DNA of 64,000 nucleotides from an uncultured Eubacteriales bacterium (GCA_900548005.1 URIZ01000005.1:1-64000), one strand, 5' to 3'; counted from the first letter of the stretch, positions 26,250-35,595 are shown. Numbers and translations: made by a program. Notes: generated from the letters alone by a model not told the origin.

Positions 26250-26328
26250 GCAACAGGTGGCAGTGAACAATCGAGAGCCGTGAGCATTTGAGATCTGAAC
26301 GACTGAAAAGTGTTTATAGAAAAAAGAT

Positions 26329-26357
26329 GAAAGCGATCGCAATATGCGGTCGCTTTC
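26329..26357 (-). terminator. Terminator hairpin between cdd and the FGGY kinase gene
   Basis: GAAAGCGATCGC pairs with GCGGTCGCTTTC (one G-T pair) around an AATAT loop. Read on the minus strand it is followed by CATCTTTTTT, which makes it a good terminator for the kinase gene; on the plus strand the T run is weak. Confidence 0.75.
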
Positions 26358-26411
26358 AAATAATGGAGATGAAGATTATAGTCTGTTTGCGGTTTGCCGG
26401 TTTTGCAAATC

Positions 26412-28010
26412 TTATTTGTTGGCGTTGAGAGTGGCAAACGCTTTTTTGTTTTGTTTGTACAGCGATTTGAACACTTCAAATCCTTTGTCATAAACTTGCT
26501 CTTTCAGCGCAAAGTCGGGTGTAAACGTACGTTTTGCAGGGATAAACTCCTTGATTTGTTCAAAAGACGGAATCAAGCCCATGCCCACGCCCACGCATGC
26601 CGCTGCTCCCACCGCGCCGATGTTTTGCGGATTTTCGACTGTTTCGATGACGTGTCCCGTGATGTCGGCAAGCACTTGGCAAGTGAAGTCGGACAGCGCG
26701 CCGCCACCCACAAAACGTATCAAGTCCGACGGCTTGACCTTCTTTGCGGACGCTTCCAGCATCCAACGCTTGTGATAGCAGATGCCTTCGAGCACCGCGC
26801 GGATAAGCTCGGTTTTGCCTGTTTCAAGGCTGATGTTGAAAAACATACCTCTTGCGTTTGGATCTTCAAACGGGCAGCGATTGCCGTGCAACCACGGTGT
26901 GAAAATCACTCCGCCGCTTCCCGGGGGAATCTTGCCCACGATGTCCGTCATGTACGAGAAAAGCGAGAGATATTTGTGCTCCAAATCTTCGGTGACGTGC
27001 TTTTTATGTATGTATATGCCGCATTCGTCAAGGGCGATGTGGTCTTTCACCCACTCAAAGCATTTGCCCGACGTTTCAAGCTCGGCAAAATAGTTGTATT
27101 TGCCAGGTTGCGCCGCAACGATTGCCGCAATCATGGACGATACGTCCACCTGCGGCTTGTCGGTGATCGTGCCCACCCAGCCCGAAGTGCCGCTGTATAT
27201 ATGCGTGTCGCCGACGGCTGTCGAGCCTGCGCCCACGCCGATAAGGTTTGCGTCCATGCCGCCGCCAAACACCTTTATGCCTTTTACAAGTCCAAGCTCC
27301 GCCGCGGCTTGCTCGGTGAGTTCACCCGCGCAGTCCGTGGACGCGATAAGGCGGGGAAGGTGCTTGGGATCGATGCCGAACATATTGCACATTTTCTTGC
27401 TTATGCGCTTGTTTTTCAAGTCGTAGAGCATCGTGCCGAATGCCGAGTCGTGCGTCATGACAAACTCGCCCGTCATGCGAGCGATGAGATATTCCTTGAC
27501 GTCAAGCCACTTGTAGACGCGCTCGAAGTTGCTCGGCTCGTTGTTTTTCAGCCAAAGGTATTTCCACAGCGGATCTTTTACGCTGAGCGGCGCAGCACCC
27601 GTGATTGCAAGGGAAGTGAGCAGTCTTACAACGTTTGCGCCCTCTATCCGCAAGCCGAATTTCAAGCCGTCTTTGATCTCTTTTGTGGCGCGCTGATCCA
27701 TATAGCTGAACGCTCTATGCACCGGCTCGCCGTCCCTGTCCACAAGCACAAGACCTTGCGCCTGCGAGCAGAAGGATATGCCTTCCACTTGCTCGGGCTT
27801 GATTGCGGAATCGGCAAAAATGCGGCGAGTTGTGGATTTCATTGCGTCCCACCACTCGTTCGGATCTTGCTCCGCGCCGCCGTTGTCAAGCACGTATAGG
27901 CGGTAGCCCGCCGATGCCGAAGATATTATGCGTATGCTCTTATCGATCTCGATAAGGCAAGTTTTCACGCCTGTTGTGCCTATGTCGTATGCAAGAACAA
28001 ATTTGCCCAT
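26412..28010 (-). CDS. FGGY-family carbohydrate kinase (xylulokinase-like)
   Basis: 532 residues from the ATG at 28010, behind AAGGTGG; the open frame continues upstream without a ribosome site. The N-terminal phosphate motif is YDIGTTGVKTCLIE, the sugar-site region has SYMDQRA, and the C-terminal half has GGGMDANLIGVGAG, SGTSGWVGT and FVGGGALSDFTCQVLADITG. These define FGGY kinases. Length and motifs fit xylulokinase or a close relative, but substrates in this family cannot be told from motifs alone. It lies next to an ECF S component in the same direction; a sugar or nucleoside-derived pentose role would fit the neighbouring cluster. Confidence 0.88.
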   Translation of the reverse strand: MGKFVLAYDIGTTGVKTCLIEIDKSIRIISSASAGYRLYVLDNGGAEQDPNEWWDAMKSTTRRIFADSAIKPEQVEGISFCSQAQGLVLVDRDGEPVHRAFSYMDQRATKEIKDGLKFGLRIEGANVVRLLTSLAITGAAPLSVKDPLWKYLWLKNNEPSNFERVYKWLDVKEYLIARMTGEFVMTHDSAFGTMLYDLKNKRISKKMCNMFGIDPKHLPRLIASTDCAGELTEQAAAELGLVKGIKVFGGGMDANLIGVGAGSTAVGDTHIYSGTSGWVGTITDKPQVDVSSMIAAIVAAQPGKYNYFAELETSGKCFEWVKDHIALDECGIYIHKKHVTEDLEHKYLSLFSYMTDIVGKIPPGSGGVIFTPWLHGNRCPFEDPNARGMFFNISLETGKTELIRAVLEGICYHKRWMLEASAKKVKPSDLIRFVGGGALSDFTCQVLADITGHVIETVENPQNIGAVGAAACVGVGMGLIPSFEQIKEFIPAKRTFTPDFALKEQVYDKGFEVFKSLYKQNKKAFATLNANK

Positions 28011-28219
28011 ATACCACCTTATAATCTGTATAGCACAATTATACCACACGCTCGAAAGCCTGTAAATATACAACTTTTGCAAATTTTTTGCTCATACGGC
28101 GCAAAATCCATACAAAACGAGCCAAATGTGGTGGTTTTTCGTTGCAAAAGAAAGGTTTTTATCGATAAAAGCGTATCGGCAAGGCGATTTGAAAAATAAA
28201 AATTGTCGAAAAAGATATG

Positions 28220-29011
28220 TCACGCTAGGCGCGCCGCTTTGATTGCAAGCACGATCGGGGGAGTAAGGAAAGAAAACACCAAAATCTCCACAAGGAAGTT
28301 CAGACTGAACCATGCCAAAACGTATTCCACGGTGACGATTGTGTTTTGCGCGATGTACGTGCCGTTGAAGAAAATCAGCGTGAATATCGCAACGAAAACA
28401 GTGTTGGTGACAACCCCGAGAGCCGCCGACAACGTATATATTGCTTGATTGATCGCGCAGTCTTTGATCGCACGGCTCTTCTTTGACGAGCGTTTGGAGT
28501 GTTTGTCGCTATGCTCGATTATTTGTGTGTTTTCAACGCTGTTTGCCGCTGTTTGATTGATTGCAACGTCTTCGCCGTCAAGGGCAATCTCGGACTTCTC
28601 GGCGTCGAAATCTTCTTGATAGGAAGTCTCGCGCACGTACTCGTCCTTGTATTTGCGAAGGGGACGATTGAAGAAAATAGCGCGTTGCAAACCGTATCTT
28701 ACAAGATAGCTCACAACGCCTATCAAAATTCTCGGCAAGATGCAAACGAGCGGATTTTGAAAGATGGGCGCAACGGGGGACGCGGCTTTTGTTGTGAACC
28801 AAGCGATATAGTTGATGACGCCCATAAACGCCGCAACGGCGAAAGTGGTCTTGAAGTCGCACACTTGTGCAACGACGAGCGTTGGCAAAATCATGAGCGC
28901 AAGAGTGATTGTGCCGATCTGCACGGGCACAAAACAGAAAATTATTGTGATTGCAAGCATGAGCGCAACAAGACAAATGCGCTTTATTTTTTGTAGTCTT
29001 TTTGTTTTCAT
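28220..29011 (-). CDS. ECF transporter S-component-like membrane protein with large hydrophilic insert
   Basis: 263 residues. Residues 11-110 contain four hydrophobic helices with an S-component-like NPLVCILPRILIGVVSYLV segment. Residues 188-263 contain two more helices, giving six in total as in ECF S components. Between helices 4 and 5 (about 116-187) is a charged stretch of about 70 residues rich in D, E, K and S, not usual for the family, whose members are mostly 170-210 residues. S components bind a vitamin or similar substrate and share an energising module, which is not in this window. The substrate is not predictable. The start at 29011 lacks a strong ribosome site. Divergent from spoIIE. 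Confidence 0.65.
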   Translation of the reverse strand: MKTKRLQKIKRICLVALMLAITIIFCFVPVQIGTITLALMILPTLVVAQVCDFKTTFAVAAFMGVINYIAWFTTKAASPVAPIFQNPLVCILPRILIGVVSYLVRYGLQRAIFFNRPLRKYKDEYVRETSYQEDFDAEKSEIALDGEDVAINQTAANSVENTQIIEHSDKHSKRSSKKSRAIKDCAINQAIYTLSAALGVVTNTVFVAIFTLIFFNGTYIAQNTIVTVEYVLAWFSLNFLVEILVFSFLTPPIVLAIKAARLA

Positions 29012-29272
29012 ATCGCGGTGATTATACTCTTTTTCAAAGGTGGTGTCAAACCTTTCTGCCCGTGGGAAAAATATGCCGAAAAACTTGCGGACGGTTTTTG
29101 CAAAAGCGTGTGAACGAGCGCAAAAAACATGGAGGCTCGATAGCTCGAAATACGCAAAGAATACGATGTAATATCAAATACAATTGGAAAAAAGTGCTTT
29201 TACAGTGTTGTGAAAAGCAAACTATGTCGCAAGACTTAATTGTGCGGCAAATCACGCTATGTGCGGTTTATG

Positions 29273-29325
29273 TTGTCAAAATGTAGTGATAAAAGTTGCA
29301 TTTTGTCAAAATGCCGTTTTCGACA
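29273..29325. promoter_or_regulatory. Cluster of Spo0A-box-like sites upstream of spoIIE
   Basis: An exact Spo0A box in reverse orientation (TTCGACA, 29319-29325) follows two one-mismatch copies (TGTCAAA at 29274-29280 and 29304-29310). The last two are embedded in an 11-base direct repeat TTGTCAAAATG starting 30 bases apart (29273 and 29303). In Bacillus, spoIIE is activated by Spo0A. The rest of the 398-base divergent gap shows nothing I can identify; a TATGAT at 29398-29403 is too near the ATG to assign firmly. Confidence 0.5.
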
Positions 29326-29409
29326 AAATGCGAAAAGGCAAGACTTTTTGCGTGCGTTTTTGCATGCAAACAGAAAATTTTTGCGGCGAAAAAGCGGTAT
29401 GATGTTTGC

Positions 29410-31704
29410 ATGAAAAACAACGTTTTACGCGCACAAAGAAGAACTTTTCCGTCCTTTGATTTTAGGCTGTCCAAAAAGACCGCCGTCAATTTTACCGTCG
29501 AATGTCTTGCCATATTTTTGCTTGCGTCGGTGAAAGATTTCGGATTTTGTCTGTCGCTCGCGCTCTTTTGCGGTCTTGTGTTTGCAAGGCAAAACGTCTT
29601 GGCAATCTCGCCGTGCTTTGTCCTTGCCAACTGTGTTTTTTCTCTTGAATGGCTCACGCTTGCATACGCCGTGACACCCGTTGCGGTGCTGTTTTTGACG
29701 TATCTTATTTTCTTCAAACTCAAAAGAAACGTACCCTTGTTTTGCGTTGCGCTTGCCGCTTTACTGTCGCTAAGCCCCTACATCGCGTGCAAAGCGGTCT
29801 TTGATAAAGCCTATCTCAACGTGGGGATAAGCGCGCTTATTTTGGTGACGTTCACGTTTTGCGCAGGCAACACTGCTTATGCGATTTTCGTGCGCGGTGT
29901 TATCCACAAAGCCACCGTTGACGAGCTTATTTGCGGCGGAGTGTGCCTTTGCGTTTTCGGATATGCGCTGGCAGGTGTCGGGGGATACGGTTTTTATGCC
30001 GTCACCGCCGCGCTTGCGTTCTGCACTCTGTTTTGCTCGTGTTGTTTTTCGCAAAAAGTCACGCTTTTTGTCGGCATATTGATAGGAGTGGGCGCGGCTT
30101 GCAAAAACGCTCAACTCGCATATCTCGGTCATGCGGCGGCAATCGCAACTTGCGCGGTGGCGTTTTCGCCGTTCACAAGGTTTTCAAGCGCGCTTGCGAT
30201 GATTGCGTGCGAAGGCGTGTTTTGGCTCTTTGACGCATATTCGGGCGCAGGGTGGCAGTCGCTATGCATGCTTGCGGCGGGCACGATTGCGTGTCTTTGC
30301 GTTCCGCCGTCTGCTCTTGCGAGAGTGAAAAGCAGCGTTGCAAGCGACAACCGCCACGCATACACCGCCGTTGTCAATCGCAGAGCCAGAGAACTTGCCG
30401 CGCGCATATCGGGCGCAAGCGACGTGTTTTACGATATGTCCAAAAATCTCGAAAGGATTGCACAATCGAGCGGAGAGTGTTCGCCCTTGTCGCTTGCAAA
30501 GGAAGTAGCAAAGAGTTTTTGCGGCAAGTGCAAGGACAGGGAAGGCTGCTTTTGTGCGCTCGGCTCGGACACTGCGCCCGTGTTGCAGCCAATGGCGGAA
30601 GCGGCACTCAATCGCGGTCGGGTGACAATATTGGATATGCCGCCTTTCATCACCGGCAGATGCTCCAACATGCACGCGCTCGCATCGGTGATAAACTCGT
30701 CCGCAAAAGCGTATCTCGAACGCATGGACGAGCTGAAAAACATCGCCACTTGCAAAAATCTGATGTCCGAGCAGTTTGCGGGTGTGTCGCTTGTGCTCGA
30801 TTCGCTTGCAACGTCTTGCGCAAGGCAGGTCAATTTTGCGGGCGATGACGTTGAGATGCTCAAAAGCGAATACCTGAAACACAACATCGTTGCAAGCGAG
30901 ATCTTGATAAGCGGGGACGGGCAAAGCACTTGCGTGACAATGATTGTCAGAGCCTCGGACGCTCAAAAGACCGTGATTGCCAAGATCGCCTCATCGTTTT
31001 TGAGAGTGAGATTGCAAGTGGACAAAATCACGGACAAGGGCGAGCAAAAGGTGGTGTATTTGCAAAGCGCGCCCACTTTTGAAACGGCATACGGCGTGGC
31101 AAGCCGCAAGTTTTCGGGCGAAAGCGAGAGCGGCGATACGATCAGTATCCTTTGTCCGTCCGCAAGCAAACGCTTGTTTGCGATATGCGACGGTATGGGG
31201 CACGGCAGCGAGGCAAGCAACGCAAGCAAAAACGCCGTCAATATGATTGAAAATTTCTATCGAGCAGGCATTGAGAGCAACATCATTCTCGCGCTTGCCA
31301 ACAAACTGCTACGTCTATGCGCCGACGACGTTTTTTCCACGCTCGACATCGCTGTTGCGGACACTGTTTCGGGTGCGCTTGACGTTGTCAAGCTCGGCTC
31401 GTCTGCAAGTTTTATCATCCGCAAGGACAACATAGAGATGCTCTCTTGCTCGGGCGCGCCCATAGGCATCCTTGACAGCGTTGATTCTGTCACCGTCAAG
31501 TATCAGCTCTTTGACGGAGATATGGTGCTTATGATGAGTGACGGCGTTTTTGACACTCTTGCGTCCGAAGGCATTGCCGAGATCGTAGACACTCTCGACA
31601 CCTCCAATCCGCAACTGCTTGCCGACGAGATTCTGAGAAAGGCGTTGGAAAACGGCGCATCTGACGATTGTAGTGTGGTTGCCTTCCGCCTATTCTCTGT
31701 GTAA
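29410..31704 (+). CDS. spoIIE: Stage II sporulation protein E (PP2C phosphatase)
   Basis: 764 residues from the ATG at 29410; an in-frame TTG upstream would add 38 residues of unlike sequence. Residues about 20-330 hold roughly ten membrane helices, then a central region with a Cys-rich stretch (FCGKCKDREGCFC), and a C-terminal PP2C domain (about 560-764) with FAICDGMGHGSEASNAS, VLMMSDGVFD and NGASDDCSVVAF for the metals. This is the SpoIIE layout (B. subtilis 827 residues). SpoIIE dephosphorylates SpoIIAA to activate sigma-F in the forespore and helps polar division. Its presence suggests the organism sporulates or descends from sporulating ancestors. Confidence 0.93.
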   Translation: MKNNVLRAQRRTFPSFDFRLSKKTAVNFTVECLAIFLLASVKDFGFCLSLALFCGLVFARQNVLAISPCFVLANCVFSLEWLTLAYAVTPVAVLFLTYLIFFKLKRNVPLFCVALAALLSLSPYIACKAVFDKAYLNVGISALILVTFTFCAGNTAYAIFVRGVIHKATVDELICGGVCLCVFGYALAGVGGYGFYAVTAALAFCTLFCSCCFSQKVTLFVGILIGVGAACKNAQLAYLGHAAAIATCAVAFSPFTRFSSALAMIACEGVFWLFDAYSGAGWQSLCMLAAGTIACLCVPPSALARVKSSVASDNRHAYTAVVNRRARELAARISGASDVFYDMSKNLERIAQSSGECSPLSLAKEVAKSFCGKCKDREGCFCALGSDTAPVLQPMAEAALNRGRVTILDMPPFITGRCSNMHALASVINSSAKAYLERMDELKNIATCKNLMSEQFAGVSLVLDSLATSCARQVNFAGDDVEMLKSEYLKHNIVASEILISGDGQSTCVTMIVRASDAQKTVIAKIASSFLRVRLQVDKITDKGEQKVVYLQSAPTFETAYGVASRKFSGESESGDTISILCPSASKRLFAICDGMGHGSEASNASKNAVNMIENFYRAGIESNIILALANKLLRLCADDVFSTLDIAVADTVSGALDVVKLGSSASFIIRKDNIEMLSCSGAPIGILDSVDSVTVKYQLFDGDMVLMMSDGVFDTLASEGIAEIVDTLDTSNPQLLADEILRKALENGASDDCSVVAFRLFSV

Positions 31705-31732
31705 AACGCGCTATTGAGCGAATAACTGCGTC

Positions 31733-31800
31733 AGAGCCACGCTCCCGTCAACTCATGTACCACTTGTACATTAGGGTTGCCGTTAGCGTGGCTCTTTCTT
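31733..31800 (+). terminator. Long nested hairpin after spoIIE, probable terminator
   Basis: AGAGCCACGCT (31733-31743) pairs perfectly with AGCGTGGCTCT (31785-31795), followed by TTCTTGTTCTT. Inside lies a second perfect hairpin, TGTAC-CACTT-GTACA (31756-31770). The loop is longer than usual for a terminator. Confidence 0.6.
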
Positions 31801-32067
31801 GTTCTTCATCTCAATATCGCGTTTTACTTGCGCTAAATAGCAAGAACAAAAGCCGTCATCGCGGCAACGGCATCGCTTGCTTGCAAGCAACGCCGAGAGC
31901 CGCATTAGGCTTGTTGTTCTGCTAACCGCGCCGAAAATCTTTGCTATCAGTCTGGTCACGGACAAAAACTCCTGCCGCAATTTCGCAAGATTGTCGGCTT
32001 GGTGGTTTGATTTGGTGGGACACCCACACCCGATTTGGAATAATCGGTAAAATTCAAAATTCTCCTT

Positions 32068-32156
32068 GTCATTCTGAGCGTAGTCGAAGAATCTAGCGCA
32101 GCGAAAAATATGCGCCTTACGACTGGATGTTTCGACTTCGCTCAACATGACAGTTG
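32068..32156. repeat. REP-like inverted element (GTCATTCTGAGCG... motif)
   Basis: TTGTCATTCTGAGCGTAGTC, continuing into GAAGAATCTAGCG, at about 32067-32098 is answered by an imperfect inverted arm TTTCGACTTCGCTCAACATG at 32130-32149. Sequences of this type (GTCATTCTGAGC...GAAGAATCT) are a widespread intergenic repeat in bacterial genomes. A related copy of the GCTAGATTCTTCGA part is at about 41078-41092 upstream of csoR, in the other orientation. Confidence 0.6.
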
Positions 32157-32272
32157 GGTGGGACACCCACACCCGAAAACTGTGCTATTTAGCGAATAAC
32201 TTCGATAGCACCAAAAAACCAAATAATTAAAACAAGTTACTTATTGTATAAATTTTTATAACTATATTGCCT

Positions 32273-32300
32273 TGAAATTTTCGGGGGTTTGCTGTATAAT
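32273..32300 (+). promoter_or_regulatory. Putative promoter ending next to the tilS start codon
   Basis: TTGAAA at 32273-32278 and TATAAT at 32295-32300 with a 16-base spacer. Transcription would start near 32307, which is the A of the tilS ATG. Confidence 0.5.
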
Positions 32301-32306
32301 CAGCGT

Positions 32307-33641
32307 ATGACTTCATGCGTTGAAAACAGCGTTTCTTCATTTTTTGAAAGAGCGGATATTCCACAAAATGCCGTCATCGGTGTTGCTTTGAGCGGCGGAA
32401 GAGATTCCGTTGCACTTTTTCATGCGCTGTTGAAGCTCAACAAAAACATCGTTGCAATCAACGTAGAGCACGGCATACGCGGCGAAGAGAGCGTCAAAGA
32501 CAGCCTTTTTGTCAAAGAGCTTTGCGAAAAGTGCGGAGTTCGGCTTTTTGCATACTCTGTGGACGCGCCTGCGTTTTGCAAGCAAAACGGATACACACTC
32601 GAGCAGGGCGCGCGAATGTTGCGATACGAGATTTTCGACAAACTGCTTGAAGAAGGCAAGTGCGATTACGTTGCGCTTGCGCATCATCTTGACGATCAGG
32701 CGGAAACCGTCTTTATGCGCATACTTCGCGGAACGGGCGTAAAGGGGCTTCAAGGCATGAAAGAAGTGGCGGGAAAATATATCCGTCCGTTGCTTGATTG
32801 CGACAGGGAAGATATAGACCGATACGTGCAAGACATATCCGTAAAGTACGTGGACGATAAGACCAATTTTTGCGCCGACTACACTCGCAACTTCTTGCGC
32901 CAAGAGCTTGAAAAGCTCAAAGAGCGTTTTCCGTCCTTGCTCGACTCGGTGGCAAGGCTCACGCGCAACGCGAGCGAAACGCAGGATTTTATTCAAAGCA
33001 AAATGCATCCCATATCCTTTGAAAACGGTGAAGTGCGCATCGCAATATGCGATTTGCAAGAGCCTGTTTTGGCAAAGGAATATATCTTGCAAGGGGCAAG
33101 ACTTCTCGGCGAAGGGCAAGACGTGGAAGAAAGGCATTTCCCGCTTGTTTTTGCGCTCTGCGCCGCCGAAAACGGAAAGAGAATCGAGCTTGCGCACGGC
33201 ATAGTGTGTCACAAAGACGGCGATTTTTTGGTGATGAGCAAGACAAAATCAAGCAAAAAAACGCAAGCATTGCCGTTTGACATAAAAGAGTACGACGTCT
33301 TCGGCGTGGCGGTGACAAAGTCGTGCTTGGGAGAGTTTGAAAATGCCCAAAAGGGTGGCAAAACGCTGTTTATTGACGGCGACAAAGTGCCTTGCGGCGC
33401 GGTTGTGCGCACAAGGCGTGAGGGCGATTATATAGACAAATTCGGCGGCGGAAGGAAGAGTCTCGGAGACTTTTTGACGGACAAGAAGGTGCCGCTCAGA
33501 GTCAGAGATGAGCTTGCGGTGCTTGCAATCGGCAGTCAAGTGCTCGCGGTGTTTGGCGTCGAGATATCCAAGACCGTCAAAATCGATGGCGGAGAAAATG
33601 TGTTGAAACTTACGCTTTCGGAGACGAAAACGCACCATTGA
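32307..33641 (+). CDS. tilS: tRNA(Ile)-lysidine synthetase
   Basis: 444 residues from the ATG at 32307; an in-frame TTG at 32289 lies within the promoter. The PP-loop ATP site GVALSGGRDSVALFHAL (SGGRDS at 29-34), the family motif ALAHHLDDQAETVFMRILRGTG and the R-P-L-L segment are present. The C-terminal TilS substrate domain (about 360-440) contains VVRTRREGDYI and GGGRKSLGDFLTDKKVP. It adds lysine to C34 of the AUA-reading tRNA-Ile and is essential. As in many Firmicutes it is followed by hpt (32 bases away). No ribosome site is visible before the ATG. Confidence 0.93.
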   Translation: MTSCVENSVSSFFERADIPQNAVIGVALSGGRDSVALFHALLKLNKNIVAINVEHGIRGEESVKDSLFVKELCEKCGVRLFAYSVDAPAFCKQNGYTLEQGARMLRYEIFDKLLEEGKCDYVALAHHLDDQAETVFMRILRGTGVKGLQGMKEVAGKYIRPLLDCDREDIDRYVQDISVKYVDDKTNFCADYTRNFLRQELEKLKERFPSLLDSVARLTRNASETQDFIQSKMHPISFENGEVRIAICDLQEPVLAKEYILQGARLLGEGQDVEERHFPLVFALCAAENGKRIELAHGIVCHKDGDFLVMSKTKSSKKTQALPFDIKEYDVFGVAVTKSCLGEFENAQKGGKTLFIDGDKVPCGAVVRTRREGDYIDKFGGGRKSLGDFLTDKKVPLRVRDELAVLAIGSQVLAVFGVEISKTVKIDGGENVLKLTLSETKTHH

Positions 33642-33672
33642 ATATAATAAAATAATTTTACGGAGAGCAAAA

Positions 33673-34215
33673 ATGTACGGTAAAGAGATAAAGAAAGTGC
33701 TTATTTCAAGAGATGAAATCGCAAAACGCGTCAAAGAACTCGGCGAACAAATCAATCGCGACTACAAGGGCGAGCAGATCACGCTCGTTTGCACCCTTCG
33801 CGGCGCAAGCATATTCTTTGCGGATTTGTTTAGAGAGCTTGACGGCGACGTGGTGATGGATTTCATCTCGGTGTCAAGCTACGGCGCAGGCACAAGCTCA
33901 AGCGGAGAAGTGAAGATGATCAAGGACTTGTCCGAGCCTATCAAAGACAAAAACGTCATCATTGTCGAAGACATCATCGACACGGGCATCACGCTTTGTT
34001 ATCTCAAAAAACTGCTCCTTGCTCGCTCGCCGAAGTCGCTCAAAGTGTGCGCACTCTTGGACAAGCCGTCAAGACGCAAAGCGGACTTCAAGGGGGACTA
34101 CATCGGCTTTGAGATAGAAAACGAATTTGTGGTGGGCTATGGGCTCGACTACGATGAAAAGATGAGAAACTTCAAGGACGTTTGCGTCCTTGCACCCGAA
34201 GTGTATGGCGGTTGA
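33673..34215 (+). CDS. hpt: Hypoxanthine phosphoribosyltransferase
   Basis: 180 residues, standard length. The PRPP-binding loop VIIVEDIIDTGITL (about residues 98-111), the LRGASIFFADL segment and the FISVSSYG region are typical. It turns hypoxanthine and guanine plus PRPP into IMP and GMP, the natural follow-up to purine bases released by DeoD. The tilS-hpt order is conserved in many Firmicutes, where ftsH usually follows; here cca follows instead, overlapping hpt by 11 bases. ACGGAGAG precedes the ATG. Confidence 0.94.
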   Translation: MYGKEIKKVLISRDEIAKRVKELGEQINRDYKGEQITLVCTLRGASIFFADLFRELDGDVVMDFISVSSYGAGTSSSGEVKMIKDLSEPIKDKNVIIVEDIIDTGITLCYLKKLLLARSPKSLKVCALLDKPSRRKADFKGDYIGFEIENEFVVGYGLDYDEKMRNFKDVCVLAPEVYGG

Positions 34216-35560
34216 CGAGCAAAAACTCAAAAGACTTGCAAAGTGTTTTGCTAAAAAAGCAAGGCTCTATCAGGTGGGCGGTTGCGTCAGAGACGAGCTG
34301 CTCGGCGTGGAGTGCTTTGACGTGGACGTTTGCTCACAACTTGACGTTGAAACAGTCAAAACGATGTTGTTAAACACCGATTTTGTCGTTTCGGACAAAA
34401 ATTTGCGTATGGGCACGGTGCATATCACGTCAGGTGATTTTTGCGTGGAATACACCACTTTTCGCACGGACAGCTATGATAGGTCCAGCGGAAAACACTC
34501 GCCCGACAACGTGGCTTTCACAACGGATATGACGCTTGACGCAAGACGGCGAGATTTTAAGTGCAACGCGCTCTACAAGGATGTTTTGACGGGCGAAATC
34601 ATAGATTTGCTCGGCGGCGAAGAAGATGTAAAAAACAAAATCATATCCACTGCGGACGATCCGAACGCCGTGTTCGAGGCGGACGGTTTGCGCATTTTGC
34701 GTATGGTGCGATTTGCTTGCGAGCTTGGTTTCGACGTTGAAAAAGAGACATATGCCGTTGCCAAGAAAAATGCGTGGCGAGTTGAAGATCTTGCCGTTGA
34801 ACGCATCCGTGATGAGCTTTGCAAAATCTTTGTTGCGGACACAAAACATCCCGAACTGAATCTAAAAGGCGCGCACGTCAAGGGGCTTGAAATGCTTGAC
34901 GATTTGGGGCTTGTGGATTTGATTTTGCCCGAGCTTGCATCGCTCAAAGGACTTCAGCAACCAAAAAAATACCACTTGTACGAGGCGTACGAACACTCAA
35001 AGAAGGCTTTTGAAGTCGCTCCTCCGAATATCAGGTGGGCTGCCTTGTTGCATGACGTGGGCAAAGCCGTGTGTATGAAAAAAGACGGCAATATGCACCG
35101 CCATGCGATCGTGGGCGAAAAAATGGTGGAACAAATCGCACAAAGATTGAAGTTTTCAAATGCCGAAATCGACAGAATGAGCCGACTTGTCGCTCTGCAC
35201 ATGGTGGACATCAACGGCAACACGTCCGAGAGCAAACTGCGTGTGTTTTGTGTTGAAAATGCGCCGTATATCGACGATTTGCTCTCTCTTATGGATGCGG
35301 ACGCGATTGCAAGTGCAGGCGAAATCACAAGAGAAAACCGCGTGCGTAAGGTGTGGGGGGACGTCAAGGCGGCAAATCTGCCACTTAGGATAAAAGATTT
35401 GAAAATCGGCGGCAACGACCTTCTTTCGCTTGGCGCAAAGGGTGTGCAATGCGGCAAAATCCTTAAATCGCTTTTGCGTGACACCGCTCTCGATCCGACC
35501 TTGAACGACAGAGAAAAGGCTCTTTCTTACGCAAAAAAGAAGATTGAAAAGTCGAAATAA
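34205..35560 (+). CDS. cca: CCA tRNA nucleotidyltransferase with HD domain
   Basis: 451 residues from the ATG at 34205 (weak GAAG site, start overlapping hpt); a TTG five codons upstream is the alternative. Class II signatures: VGGCVRDELLG, the metal pair in FDVDV, the RRDFKCNAL motif and the neck region EADGLRILRMVRFACELGF. An HD domain follows (LLHDVGKAV, HRHAIVGEKM; about 280-370), found in many bacterial members and linked to phosphohydrolase activity. It builds or repairs the 3' CCA end of tRNA. Because the family splits into CCA-adding and A- or CC-adding enzymes, the exact product is inferred. Confidence 0.9.
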   Translation: MAVDEQKLKRLAKCFAKKARLYQVGGCVRDELLGVECFDVDVCSQLDVETVKTMLLNTDFVVSDKNLRMGTVHITSGDFCVEYTTFRTDSYDRSSGKHSPDNVAFTTDMTLDARRRDFKCNALYKDVLTGEIIDLLGGEEDVKNKIISTADDPNAVFEADGLRILRMVRFACELGFDVEKETYAVAKKNAWRVEDLAVERIRDELCKIFVADTKHPELNLKGAHVKGLEMLDDLGLVDLILPELASLKGLQQPKKYHLYEAYEHSKKAFEVAPPNIRWAALLHDVGKAVCMKKDGNMHRHAIVGEKMVEQIAQRLKFSNAEIDRMSRLVALHMVDINGNTSESKLRVFCVENAPYIDDLLSLMDADAIASAGEITRENRVRKVWGDVKAANLPLRIKDLKIGGNDLLSLGAKGVQCGKILKSLLRDTALDPTLNDREKALSYAKKKIEKSK

Positions 35561-35595
35561 AAAACTCGAAAGATAAATATAAAGGGGGCTACGAT

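Larger units (their letters stand above)
31710..32204. repeat. Repeat-bounded intergenic block with internal repeats
   Basis: A 21-base sequence starting GCTATTGAGCGAATAAC at 31710-31730 recurs as GCTATTTAGCGAATAAC at 32184-32204 (19 of 21 bases the same). Inside, a 20-base sequence starting GGTGGGACACCC occurs at 32014-32033 and again at 32157-32176; each copy contains the small palindrome GTGGG-ACA-CCCAC. No open frame of coding character is present. The layout is that of a non-autonomous insertion or a repeat cassette between spoIIE and tilS. Confidence 0.6.
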
